From assembly GCA_020847535.1 (NCBI GenBank), contig JADLBU010000031.1, forward strand, positions 1 through 64,000: 64,000 nt of DNA, read 5' to 3'. Shown piece after piece: positions 26,261 to 34,944 of the stretch. The notes beneath the pieces are model-generated. The model did no database searches. It saw nothing but the letters and a program-made list of their open reading frames with translations, and was not told where the DNA came from. Source of the DNA: Phycisphaerales bacterium (GTDB lineage Bacteria; Planctomycetota; Phycisphaerae; Phycisphaerales; UBA1924). The stretch's first letter is position 1; the number at the start of each line of letters is the position of its first letter. The position numbers and the translations under genes are program-made.

Positions 26261-27417
26261 CAGGGGTCCATCCATTCAAAGCCGGATGGCTGGCCGAGTT
26301 TCTCCAGGGTTTCGCTCCGGCGGGTCCAGTTGCGGGCGGCTTCGAGGATCTCGGCGACGATGATGTTGAAATCGATGCTGGACAGCGGATCGACGGGGCA
26401 CCGGCCGCGAACAACCTCGCGGAGGTAGGTCCACTCGTTGTCGAGGGGGGACGCGTTGGGGGTTGGGTCGATCTTGCGTGGCGGCTGGTTGGGATCGCGG
26501 ATCGCCAGGTCGTTCCATTTGCCGGCGTGGATGGATCCGCGATCGGTGTAGACATCCATTTCTTTGTTGTCGTGGGTCCAGCACCAGGAAGCCTGGATGA
26601 CCGCGGTGGCGGTGGGGTAGGTGAGGATGATGGTGGCATCGTCATCGACGATGGGGTAGAGATCGGGCTTGAGGGTCGAAGCGCTGGCGACCACGGAGGT
26701 GGGGCGCTGGCCGTTCATGAGCCAGGTGGAAAGGACCGCGCCGTAACAGCCGAAATCGACGATGGCGCCGCCGCCGGCGAGGCGGTAGTCGGTGAGCCAG
26801 GCGAGGAACTCCTCGGAGCAGCCGATCTCGCGGGGGCCCCTGTGGCCGTGGCGGAAGTTGAGGCGGCGGATGGGGGAGAGCTGCCCGGAGGCAAGCAGGC
26901 GCTGGGCCTCGCGGATGGAGGCGTACCAGCTTGTTTCGTAGTTGGTGAGGGCGAGCACACCGTGCTTGTTCGCGAGACCGGCGATCTTGTTGGCATCGGC
27001 GGCGGTGTAGGCGAGCGGCTTCTCGAAGAGCATGTGGATGCCGCGCGGGGCGCAGAGGCGAGCGACGGCGACGTGATCGCGGTTGCAGGTCATGACGCTG
27101 ACGGCCTCGGGGCGAGCGTTGTCGAGCATCTCCTCGGGATCGTCGTAGCGGAGGGAGGGGTCGAGGTTGTACTTGCTCGCGTAGCGGTCGAAGAGGGCTT
27201 TGTCGGGTTCGAAGATGGCGACGATCTGGATGTCCTGGCGCTGGGTGGAGTTCCAGAGCGGACCGTGGGCGTGGTCATGGGTGAGGCGGAAGATCGCCAG
27301 CCGGAGGGGGCCGGTCTGAGTGGAGTAGTTGGTTCCACGGTCCTCCGTTGGAGCGGGGGTGCTAGAGCAGGCGGCCAGAAGAACGAGCAAGGGGAGCAGG
27401 AAGAGAATGCGGAGCAT
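26257..27417 (-). CDS. Gfo/Idh/MocA-family oxidoreductase with lipoprotein signal
   Basis: 386 aa. Starting at ATG 27417 the protein opens with a lipoprotein signal (LLPLLVLLAACSS, Cys near residue 17), then a Rossmann-type NAD(P) domain and the family's FEKPLAYTAADA segment (the EKP motif) near residue 135, and a C-terminal alpha/beta domain with GGGAIVDFGCYGA. The family oxidises or reduces sugars. Export of a nicotinamide-dependent enzyme is unusual, though lipoprotein or Tat forms are known in planctomycetes. It is the last gene of the carbohydrate cluster, 40 bp after the permease, so it probably acts on the same sugar. Confidence 0.85.
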   Translation of the reverse strand: MLRILFLLPLLVLLAACSSTPAPTEDRGTNYSTQTGPLRLAIFRLTHDHAHGPLWNSTQRQDIQIVAIFEPDKALFDRYASKYNLDPSLRYDDPEEMLDNARPEAVSVMTCNRDHVAVARLCAPRGIHMLFEKPLAYTAADANKIAGLANKHGVLALTNYETSWYASIREAQRLLASGQLSPIRRLNFRHGHRGPREIGCSEEFLAWLTDYRLAGGGAIVDFGCYGAVLSTWLMNGQRPTSVVASASTLKPDLYPIVDDDATIILTYPTATAVIQASWCWTHDNKEMDVYTDRGSIHAGKWNDLAIRDPNQPPRKIDPTPNASPLDNEWTYLREVVRGRCPVDPLSSIDFNIIVAEILEAARNWTRRSETLEKLGQPSGFEWMDPW

Positions 27418-27457
27418 CTCCAGAGCATACCGATGCGAAACAGCGGCCAGTGGGCGA

Positions 27458-28201
27458 TCACTCCTTGATTCCCGTCGCGGCGACACCATCGATGAAGAAG
27501 CGGCGGGTGAAGATGTAGATGAGCAGGACGGGGGCGGCGGTCATGCAGCTGGCGGCCATGACCAGGTTCCAGGGGGCCTGGCCGTGCTGCTGGTTGAACA
27601 TGTGCAGGCCCAGTGAGAGGGTGTATTGGTCCTGGTGGTTGAGGAAGAGGAGCGGGCCGAGGAAGTCGTTCCAGGAGGCGATGAACTGCATGAGGGCGAC
27701 GGCGGCGAGCGCGGGAAGGGCGGCGGGGAGGATGATGCGTGTGAAGACGCCCCAGTGTGAGCAGCCATCGATGCGGGCGGCTTCATCAAGCTCGCGGGGG
27801 ATGGTGAGGAAGAACTGGCGGAGGAGGAAGATGGAAAAGCCGCCGCCGAAGCACATGGGGAGCCAGAGGGGGAGGAGCGTGCCGATGAGGCCCAGCTTCT
27901 TGAAGAGGATGTAGAGCGGGGCCATGACAACGACGGGGGGGATCATGAGAGTGGCTAGCACGAGCATGAATACGGCATCGCGGCCGCGCCAGCGCAGGCG
28001 AGCAAAGCCGTAGGCGGAGATGGCGCTGGAGGCGGTCATGCCCGCGACCGAGAGGATCGCGACCAGCGTGGAGTTGCGCAGGTACGTGGGGAAATCGGCG
28101 ATCGGGGAGTTCCAGACCTGCGTGTAGTTGTCGATGGTTGACTGCACGCCGAGGGAGTTGGCGGGGGCGGGTGCGCGCATCGAGACGAGGAGCATCCACA
28201 C
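27458..28201 (-). CDS. Sugar ABC transporter permease (MalG-like)
   Basis: 247 aa from the first recognised start codon (GTG 28201). It has the inner-membrane permease domain with the EAA loop IPRELDEAARIDGCSHWGVFTRIILP near the middle and the usual C-terminal helices, ending in FFIDGVAATGIKE, a typical CUT1 ending. However, the start lies inside the first membrane helix. The same frame stays open upstream to the stop codon of the preceding permease and encodes RPSSRQRLSRFILIWGVGLA, exactly the missing basic N-terminus and helix. A GGAG sits 8 nt before an in-frame ATC at 28285, giving a 275-aa protein. See findings. Confidence 0.88.
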   Translation of the reverse strand: MWMLLVSMRAPAPANSLGVQSTIDNYTQVWNSPIADFPTYLRNSTLVAILSVAGMTASSAISAYGFARLRWRGRDAVFMLVLATLMIPPVVVMAPLYILFKKLGLIGTLLPLWLPMCFGGGFSIFLLRQFFLTIPRELDEAARIDGCSHWGVFTRIILPAALPALAAVALMQFIASWNDFLGPLLFLNHQDQYTLSLGLHMFNQQHGQAPWNLVMAASCMTAAPVLLIYIFTRRFFIDGVAATGIKE

Positions 28202-28288
28202 GAGCGGGATCGCGTAGGCGAGCCCTACACCCCAGATCAGGATGAAGCGGGAGAGGCGTTGGCGGCTGGAAGGGCGTGAGGGGATGGA

Positions 28289-29170
28289 TCAGGCTCCGCG
28301 GTAATAGACAGCGCGGCGAGCCAGCCACAAGAGGCCGCCGGTGAGGATGAGGGTGAAGCAGACCTGGATCCAGGCCATCGCCGAGGCGTAGCCCATGCGT
28401 CCATAAAAGAAGGCGTTGAGGTAGACGTAGACGGAGTAGACGAGCGTGGAGTCATCGGGGCCGCCCTTGGTCATGATGAGCGGGGGAGCGAAGACCTGGA
28501 GGGACCAGATGAGCGACATCACGGCGTTGAAGAGGACGGCGGGCGAGATCATGGGGAGCGTGATGTGGGCGAACCGGCGCCAGGGTCCGACACCATCCAG
28601 CTCGGCGGCTTCGTAGAGAGATGCGGGGACACCCTTGAGGGCGGCCGAGTAGATGATGATGGGGCTGCCGATCGACCAGAAGCTCATGATGATGAGCGCT
28701 GGCATCGCCAGGGCGCGGCTGCCGAGCCAGTCGGGGCCTTGGACATCCAGAAGCGAGAGTGATTGGTTGATCAGGCCCTGCTCGTTGTTGAAGAGCCAGA
28801 GCCAGCTCATGCAAGAGGCGACGATGGGAACCAGCGCGGGGGCGAAGACGATGGCGCGAACAAGGCCGGCGCTGCGGAGCGGCGCTTCGAGGAGGAGGGC
28901 GATCCCGATCGAGAGGATCGTCGAGCCGATGACGGAGGCGATCGCGTAGGTGATGGTGTTGGTGAGCGAGGTGGCGAACAGCTTGTCGGAGAGGAGTTCG
29001 CGGTAGTTTTCGAGGCCGATGAAGACGGGGCCTTCGAGGAGCGAGTCGTCGGTGAGGCTGTAGTAGAGGCTCATGGCGATCGGCGCGAGGAGGAAGAGTG
29101 CAAAGCCGATGAGCCAGGGGCTGATCCAGGCGAGACCGCGGAGGAGGTGGGGGAGTTGGCGATCGGGCAT
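28289..29170 (-). CDS. Sugar ABC transporter permease (MalF-like)
   Basis: 293 aa, six predicted membrane helices, with the EAA loop VPASLYEAAELDGVGPWRRFAHITLPM near residues 200-225. It forms the CUT1 permease heterodimer with the following gene, whose coding frame begins within a few bases of this stop. The start at ATG 29170 (MPDRQLPHLL) is preferred over the ORF start because the upstream stretch is a short purine-rich repeat. It lies between the binding-protein gene and the second permease. Confidence 0.92.
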   Translation of the reverse strand: MPDRQLPHLLRGLAWISPWLIGFALFLLAPIAMSLYYSLTDDSLLEGPVFIGLENYRELLSDKLFATSLTNTITYAIASVIGSTILSIGIALLLEAPLRSAGLVRAIVFAPALVPIVASCMSWLWLFNNEQGLINQSLSLLDVQGPDWLGSRALAMPALIIMSFWSIGSPIIIYSAALKGVPASLYEAAELDGVGPWRRFAHITLPMISPAVLFNAVMSLIWSLQVFAPPLIMTKGGPDDSTLVYSVYVYLNAFFYGRMGYASAMAWIQVCFTLILTGGLLWLARRAVYYRGA

Positions 29171-29177
29171 GGGGATA

Positions 29178-29197
29178 GGCAGTGGGGAGTAGGCAGT
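29178..29197 (+). repeat. 20-nt direct repeat, copy 2 (GGCAGTGGGGAGTAGGCAGT)
   Basis: Identical to 4440-4459 and in the same orientation. It starts 8 bp upstream of a minus-strand start codon (29170). Confidence 0.8.
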
Positions 29198-29209
29198 AGG
29201 GGAAGGCAA

Positions 29210-30574
29210 TCAGGACGTTCGGCGAGCGAGTCGGCGTTGGGCGGCGAGATGCATGAGTTGCTGGGCGCGGGATTGGATGTCTTTGAGGACGGGTTCGATG
29301 GGTTGGCCGTTCCAGGCCTGGTCGAAGGCGCGGGAGGTCATGTCGGCGTACTGCTGCCAGACGCGGGTTTGGGGGAGGATGAGGGCTCGCGGGCTTTTGA
29401 CGATCGAGTCGAAGGTTGTAACAAACGGGTTGGGGTGAGCGCTTGTGAACTCGGTGGAGACAGCGCGGAGTGGGGAGCTCTTGCCGTGGGCGGTGGCGAG
29501 TTCTTCCTGGACATCCTGGCGCTGCATGAAGCGGATGAATTGCCAGGCCTCGCGTGGGTGGCGACAGCCGCGCGGGACCATCAGGATGTCGGCCTCGACC
29601 ATGCCCAGGGGCGCGGAGGGGTCGAGGAGTGGATCATGGACGGGCGGCGATGCGCACGCGAACCGGAGATTGGGGGCCTGCGTGCGGGCGAAGTTGGCGA
29701 GCCAGGGGCCCTGGATCACCATGGAGGCCCGGCCGGAGAAGAACGGATCGCCGGCGGTGTGGTAGGAGCGATCGAAGGTGCGTGCGAGCGAGCGGGATTG
29801 CTGGATTCCCAGGCGAGCGGCGGTGCGTGAGATCCAGTTGAAGGCGGAGAGCCCGGATGGATCGGCGAGCGTGGCGCGGTCGCTCGCCGGGTCGTAGAGC
29901 GTTCCGCCGAAGAGGATGGGCCAGAAGTAGGGCCACCATTGCGGGAGGTTCTGCTGGAAGCCGGTGCGGGTGAGGTTGCCGTAGGTGTCGCGCTGGGTGA
30001 GTTGGTCGGCGAGCGTGTCGAGTTGGGAGATGGTCTGAGGGAGGCGGGTGGGGTCGATGCCGGCTTCTTGGAGATGATCGAGGTTGCAATAGAGGCCCAG
30101 GGCGTAGCAGCTTGTGACGGCGGCCCATTGGCGATCGCGGTAGGTGAGCAGCGAGCGGATGGAGGGGGCGTAGATCTCGGGGTCGAGCGGTTCGGTGGGA
30201 GTGGCCAGCTCATCGAAGGGGATCGCGGCGAGCGATTCGGCGAAGTGGGGGATGTTGAAGCTGTAGAGGCCGACAAGGTCGGGGGGATCTCCACCGCCGA
30301 TCGCGACCATGGCCTTGGGGACGATGTCGGCGATCGGTATGCGGCGGATCCAGATGCGATCCTGCGTTGTGTTGAAGCGATCGATGATGCGGTCGAGTGC
30401 GAGGCCTTCGATGCCGGTCCATTTCTCCCAGTAGTCGAGGATGGTGCGGCCGGCGGGAATGTTGGCGTGGGAGCGCGGGGTGCGTGGCCAGAGGAGAGCG
30501 CTTGCGGCGGCAGCGCCGGCGATTCCGAGGGCAGCGCGGCGGGTGATCCTGGCTGGGCGCGTGGTACTTGACAT
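29210..30574 (-). CDS. Sugar ABC transporter substrate-binding protein
   Basis: 454 aa. It starts at ATG 30574 with a signal that contains a twin-arginine-like RRAALGIAGAAAASAL, so Tat or Sec export is possible. The body resembles CUT1 extracellular solute-binding proteins: DYWEKWTG near the mature N-terminus, DPPDLVGLYS-like and FSGRASMVIQGPW late. It binds the sugar outside and delivers it to the two permeases downstream (spacing about 40 bp). The ATP-binding subunit is not in the window, as is common for CUT1 systems that share one ATPase. The neighbouring fucosidase suggests a fucose-containing substrate. Confidence 0.88.
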   Translation of the reverse strand: MSSTTRPARITRRAALGIAGAAAASALLWPRTPRSHANIPAGRTILDYWEKWTGIEGLALDRIIDRFNTTQDRIWIRRIPIADIVPKAMVAIGGGDPPDLVGLYSFNIPHFAESLAAIPFDELATPTEPLDPEIYAPSIRSLLTYRDRQWAAVTSCYALGLYCNLDHLQEAGIDPTRLPQTISQLDTLADQLTQRDTYGNLTRTGFQQNLPQWWPYFWPILFGGTLYDPASDRATLADPSGLSAFNWISRTAARLGIQQSRSLARTFDRSYHTAGDPFFSGRASMVIQGPWLANFARTQAPNLRFACASPPVHDPLLDPSAPLGMVEADILMVPRGCRHPREAWQFIRFMQRQDVQEELATAHGKSSPLRAVSTEFTSAHPNPFVTTFDSIVKSPRALILPQTRVWQQYADMTSRAFDQAWNGQPIEPVLKDIQSRAQQLMHLAAQRRLARRTS

Positions 30575-30600
30575 GGTCGCCGTGTCGGGACACAAAGCAG

Positions 30601-30698
30601 CTCACCACAGAGGACACAGAGAAAACACAGAGCGCGATCAGAGGGGCTTGTGTTTGCCCTTTTATTTCTTGCCTTTCATCTGTGCTCTCTGTGGTGAG
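30601..30698. repeat. Imperfect inverted repeat with CACAGAG arms
   Basis: CTCACCACAGAGGACACAGAG at 30601 is mirrored by TCTGTGCTCTCTGTGGTGAG at 30679 (the outer 12 bases are perfect). The interior is unusually AT-rich. The element fills the gap between the fucosidase and the binding-protein gene and resembles short dispersed intergenic repeats. Confidence 0.8.
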
Positions 30699-30715
30699 GC
30701 TTCTTCCCCCGTCTT

Positions 30716-32875
30716 TCAGTGTCGGTGCTTGAGTTCGCTGACCGGGACCTGCTGCTTCTTGATGCCGGGGCCGGCCCAGGTCACGACCAGCTCGTGCCCG
30801 CCCGTGTTCTCGAAGTAGGTGACTTCAATGGGGTGCCAGCCGGCGGCGAGCGGGATGTGACCGAAGCGGTCCTGGGGGCTGTGGGGCTTGTCGTTATCGA
30901 CGACGAGACGATCGGCGATCCGGAGCTGGCTGCCATCATCGGATCGCGTGCCGAAGCGGTACATTCCATCGCGGGGGATGTGGATGAAGCCGCGGAAGCG
31001 GTAGGCCCAGTTGTCGTGGGTGGGGTGGGATGAGGTGTCAAAGCCCGTGGAGATTCCGGTGCGGATGGGTGTGAGCGAGGCGAGCTCGTTGACCGACTTG
31101 ATTGCGGCGTTGAACTGTTCGAAGGCGAGGCCATCGGACAATCCCGTCGTTTCGACCGCCGGGATCGGCGCAACCTGGGTGAACGTGCGGCGGGCCACAG
31201 GGCTGACGGGTTGATCCCCTCGGAAAGAGCGGGCAGACAGGGTGCAGGTGCGGCGGATCGTGACCGGCTTGCCTTCGGCGCTCAGAGAAGTCGCCGTCGG
31301 ATCGCTGCCATCATTGGTGTAGCGGATGGTGACGCCCGTGCGATTCGAAGTCAGATGGACCGGGATCTGGTCGACGAACTGGTCGGAATCCGCCTCGATC
31401 ACGGGAGGTGCACTGAGGTCTGGTGCGCCAGTGATGTCCAGTGCGATCACGGAGTCGTAGGGATCTGGGGCGGATCCCGAGACATGGACGATCAGGTCAT
31501 CGCCGCGGCGGCTGCATTTTTGGTACCCGCGAGCCGCAGGAATGGATGTGGAATCGGCGATCCCATCGCCGTTGAGGTCTGTCCCGGATCCCGAGATGCC
31601 ACGCGGGGAAAGCACATGAACCGCCGTCGCCGTGTTCATCAACCCTGGGAGGACGATGTCTCCGTTCGTCGGCCAGTCAAAGACGTGCAAGTACAGGCGC
31701 GTTTTGTGACGATCGAGCTGCTTCTGTGTGATGCAGCCCCACGCGAGCGGGGCATCGTACGGGCTGGCCTGTGTTCCGTAGATCGATTCGCCGTAGTTCT
31801 TCATCCAATGCCCGATCGCGGCGAGACGGTCGAGGCTCTCGGGCGGGATCTCTCCTTCGGCGGTCGGACCGACATTGAGGAGGAAGTTGCCACCCTTGGA
31901 GGCGATATCGGCGAGCTTGCGGATGAGGTCGGTGGTGGTCTTGAAGTTCTTGTCGGCGGCGTTGTATCCCCAGTGGCCGTTCATGGTCATGCAGGTTTCC
32001 CAGGGCACCTTGCGGAGGGCGCTGGCGGGGATCTCCTGCTCGGGGGTTGCGTAGTCGCCGGGCATGTTGCCATCCTCATCCATGCCCCAGGCTGCGCCGC
32101 CGCGGCCGACGCGGTTGTTGATGATGATGTTGGGCTGGAGGGAGCGGGTGTAGTTCTCGAGGTCGCGGCCGCGGACATCGTTCCACGTGCCCTCCCACTG
32201 GCCATCGAACCACAGGACGCCGATGGGGCCGTAGTTGGTGAGCAGCTCGGCGAGCTGGCCTTTCATGAAGCTGACGTAGCGGTCCATGTCTGCGCCGGTA
32301 TCGGGGCGCTGGTCCTTCTCCCACGGGCGGCGGGGCGTGTAGTCGGGGTGGTGCCAGTCCATGATCGAGTGGTACCAGCACATGGCGATCCCGTGGCGGG
32401 CGCAGGCATCGGCGAGCTCCTTCATGATGTCGCGCTTGAAGGGGGTGGACATCACATCCCAGTCAGTCATCTTTGAATCGAAGAGGGCGAAGCCATCGTG
32501 GTGCTTGGAGGTGATGACGATGTACTTCATGCCCGCGTTCTTGGCGGCGAGCACGATGGCATCGGCGTTGAACTTGACGGGGTTGAAATCGGCGAGGAAC
32601 TTGTCGTACTGGTCGACGGGGATGCGGCCGGTATCGCGGATCCACTCGCCGTGGTCGGTTCGATCTCCCCACTTGCCGGCGGGGACGGCGTAGAGGCCCC
32701 AGTGGATGAACATGCCGAAGCGGGCATCGGTCCACCAGGCGAGGCGCTTGTCGCGCTCGGCGATCGCGGCGGCGGATGCCTTGTTCGTGCCGGCATCGGT
32801 TGTGTGGGTCGTGGTGCTCGCGCAGCCGGCGGAGAGGGAGAGGATCGCGGCGAGCGGGATCGAGAACTTGAGCAT
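30716..32875 (-). CDS. GH29 alpha-L-fucosidase with C-terminal PA14-like domain
   Basis: 719 aa lipoprotein (LSLSAGCAS, Cys near residue 18). It hydrolyses terminal alpha-L-fucose from glycans. The GH29 fold is recognised from WWTDARFGMFIHWGLYAVPAG, the YHSIMDWHHPDY substrate-site segment and the nucleophile Asp in VLWFDGQWEG (near residue 220). After the barrel come a sheet domain, a chitobiase-like beta module and a PA14-like domain (GMYRFGTRSDDGSQLRI). It is first in the minus-strand cluster with the ABC importer and oxidoreductase. ATG 32875 is chosen; the ORF extension is leader. Confidence 0.93.
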   Translation of the reverse strand: MLKFSIPLAAILSLSAGCASTTTHTTDAGTNKASAAAIAERDKRLAWWTDARFGMFIHWGLYAVPAGKWGDRTDHGEWIRDTGRIPVDQYDKFLADFNPVKFNADAIVLAAKNAGMKYIVITSKHHDGFALFDSKMTDWDVMSTPFKRDIMKELADACARHGIAMCWYHSIMDWHHPDYTPRRPWEKDQRPDTGADMDRYVSFMKGQLAELLTNYGPIGVLWFDGQWEGTWNDVRGRDLENYTRSLQPNIIINNRVGRGGAAWGMDEDGNMPGDYATPEQEIPASALRKVPWETCMTMNGHWGYNAADKNFKTTTDLIRKLADIASKGGNFLLNVGPTAEGEIPPESLDRLAAIGHWMKNYGESIYGTQASPYDAPLAWGCITQKQLDRHKTRLYLHVFDWPTNGDIVLPGLMNTATAVHVLSPRGISGSGTDLNGDGIADSTSIPAARGYQKCSRRGDDLIVHVSGSAPDPYDSVIALDITGAPDLSAPPVIEADSDQFVDQIPVHLTSNRTGVTIRYTNDGSDPTATSLSAEGKPVTIRRTCTLSARSFRGDQPVSPVARRTFTQVAPIPAVETTGLSDGLAFEQFNAAIKSVNELASLTPIRTGISTGFDTSSHPTHDNWAYRFRGFIHIPRDGMYRFGTRSDDGSQLRIADRLVVDNDKPHSPQDRFGHIPLAAGWHPIEVTYFENTGGHELVVTWAGPGIKKQQVPVSELKHRH

Positions 32876-33170
32876 GAGGTGGCTCCTGCTGAAGAAGGGC
32901 GTTCTGCGGTCTATGCATGCGGTGATGGGCAATCGGCGTAGGCGAGATGGGTAGGTTGTGAGGGGCAGTCTCGCAGCTTGCCCACGAAAAGACAAGCGGA
33001 CGACTGGATCGCGGGTAGAGGATGACGACAGGCATGGCCCGCGCACGCCCTACGGGCCGCATGCGGCACCGATGTCATCGAGGGTTATGGCGCTGGCGCT
33101 GGCCACAGTCGCTTCAGTTGTCGATGACGATACGGGGCGCTGTGGTTGGAGTGGCGCAGGGAGACCGAGA

Positions 33171-33860
33171 ATGTCGCGAAGCCTACGGAAAGCACAAGTC
33201 CGAGCCTGGGGAGTCTGGACGGTCACCAGCGGACTGGCGGGCGTGCTTGCGGTTGTCGGCTTCAGGCCCGAGACGATCGAAGAGGGCCTGATGGAGCTGG
33301 GCCTTATCTTCGCCGCCTACGTGATGTCGATGGGGGTGATTGCTCGTCACGCCAAGGATGCCTCCACGCTCCTGGTGATGATCTGGGGCGGGATGTTCGG
33401 GATGTGGTGCCATAGTTGGCACGGGCTCTGCGACAAGGCGGTGGACCAGTTCCTGCCGAAGCTGGGGGTCGGCCCGCAGGTGGTGGAGTCGATGGACCTG
33501 CCGGCGGCGATCGCGGGCGCGGGGATGGTCAGCGCAGCCCTCTTGCTGGTCGCAACGAAATCAACACGGGTTGCCTGGTCCACGGTCGCGGCATCGCTTG
33601 GCGGGGCGGTGGTGCCGCTCATCGCGGATGACCCATCCACAGCACTGCCGTGGGTCGCCTTCGGTTGGCATGCGGTGGTGGCGGCGGCGATGGCGTTCTG
33701 GGCGGTCGATGAGGCGATGCGAGGTTCGGGGGCGAGGTGCCAGGCCTGCGGATCGGATGTGCAGGGCCTCAGCAGTCCGGTGTGCCCGCATTGCTCGGCC
33801 CCGCTGGGGGCGCATGTGCGCGACATCTTCGCGCCGCTGCCGGATCGCCGGCCGGTGTGA
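33171..33860 (+). CDS. Small polytopic membrane protein with C-terminal zinc ribbon
   Basis: 229 aa from ATG 33171, preceded by GGGAGACCGAGA. Four hydrophobic helices lie at about residues 12-30, 40-60, 100-125 and 145-180. The cytoplasmic end has paired cysteines CQACGSD and CPHCSAPL, a zinc-ribbon knuckle. No known family is recognised. Its stop codon abuts the stop of the convergent GT2 gene with no spacer. Confidence 0.7.
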   Translation: MSRSLRKAQVRAWGVWTVTSGLAGVLAVVGFRPETIEEGLMELGLIFAAYVMSMGVIARHAKDASTLLVMIWGGMFGMWCHSWHGLCDKAVDQFLPKLGVGPQVVESMDLPAAIAGAGMVSAALLLVATKSTRVAWSTVAASLGGAVVPLIADDPSTALPWVAFGWHAVVAAAMAFWAVDEAMRGSGARCQACGSDVQGLSSPVCPHCSAPLGAHVRDIFAPLPDRRPV

Positions 33861-34835
33861 TCAGGGCCTCGGGCCATCCGCGAGCTCGCGAGCGAGGCTT
33901 GACCAGCCTGCGAGCTTTCCGCGGCGCTCGGCGATCCGGACTTGACGGCGCAAGGGTCGCCAATCAAACAGCAGGGTTTTGAGGTACTGCCGCTTGGCGC
34001 GGGCGGTTTCGTCGTCGGCGCGGGTCGCCCACAAGGGATCGCATCCCTCGGCGATCCAGCGGAGTTTGGGATCGCCGCGGCAGATGCTCTCGCGCAGGCG
34101 TGCGAGGTATTCGGGGGTCTGGCGAGCGGCGGGGATGCGGTGAAGCATGGGTGCATCGGGCTCGTACCAGACTTCCCAGCCTGCCTGGCGGATGAGGAAG
34201 CAGACTTCGGCATCCTCAGCGCCGCATTCGAGGGCGGTGCCGGTGCGGGCGACCAGCTTGGAGTCGGTCATCCAGCGAGATTCATCGAAGGCCTGGCGGC
34301 GGATGCCCAGGGAGGCGCCCATGAGGAAGCTTCGGGAATCATCGAGACGCATGCGGCTTGGCCCGAAGTCTTGATCTCCCAGTGACTGGACGTAGACCCG
34401 TGCGAGTCGCGTTGGACCCGCTTCCCATTTGGGCTTGACCGGGCCGCTGGCGATCCCGGCTCGCGGGTGGTCGTCGAGCAGTTGCGTCAGGGCGGCGGCC
34501 CACCTCGGCGCAGGGAGGGTGTCATCATCGGTGAGCATGATGTAGGGTTCGGTGGTGATGCGGAAGAAAGTGCGCATCGCCTCGACCTTGCCGGGCTTGG
34601 GTTCGCGGACGACCTCGATGGGTATCTGGGGGTGTTTGGCGGCAAACGCCTGAACAGCGCCGGAGGTGTCGTCGGTCGAGTTGTTGTCGATGACAACCGT
34701 GCGCGTGATGCGTCCGCCGAGGCGATCCTGGCCGGCGATCGCCTCGAGGGTGGGGATGATGCGTGTGGCGGCGTTGTAGGCGCAGATCCCGATGACAACC
34801 GTGGGCGGCGAAGAATCTGGAGCGTTCGGGGGCAT
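33861..34835 (-). CDS. GT2 family glycosyltransferase
   Basis: 324 aa GT-A glycosyltransferase. The N-terminus begins the fold at VVIGICAYNAATRIIPTLEAI, followed by VIDNNSTDDTS (nucleotide-binding) and LTDDDTLPAP, the metal-binding DxD equivalent, near residue 105. The CGAEDAEVCFLIRQAGWEVWYEP segment (about 220-240) is typical of the acceptor-site region. No transmembrane helices are seen. The acceptor is unknown. Start at ATG 34835. Confidence 0.9.
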   Translation of the reverse strand: MPPNAPDSSPPTVVIGICAYNAATRIIPTLEAIAGQDRLGGRITRTVVIDNNSTDDTSGAVQAFAAKHPQIPIEVVREPKPGKVEAMRTFFRITTEPYIMLTDDDTLPAPRWAAALTQLLDDHPRAGIASGPVKPKWEAGPTRLARVYVQSLGDQDFGPSRMRLDDSRSFLMGASLGIRRQAFDESRWMTDSKLVARTGTALECGAEDAEVCFLIRQAGWEVWYEPDAPMLHRIPAARQTPEYLARLRESICRGDPKLRWIAEGCDPLWATRADDETARAKRQYLKTLLFDWRPLRRQVRIAERRGKLAGWSSLARELADGPRP

Positions 34836-34944
34836 GAGCGGGGATGGTATTGCCGCAGAAACGAGCCGGAGTCGGGCCGCCGATGCGTGGTGGAGGATCT
34901 GGCGGGAACAATCCGGCCTGGCGGGGCGTTTGTAGTGAGGTCCG

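Noticed and set aside
31211-32476. 421-aa plus ORF opposite the fucosidase
   Set aside because: Shadow of GH29.
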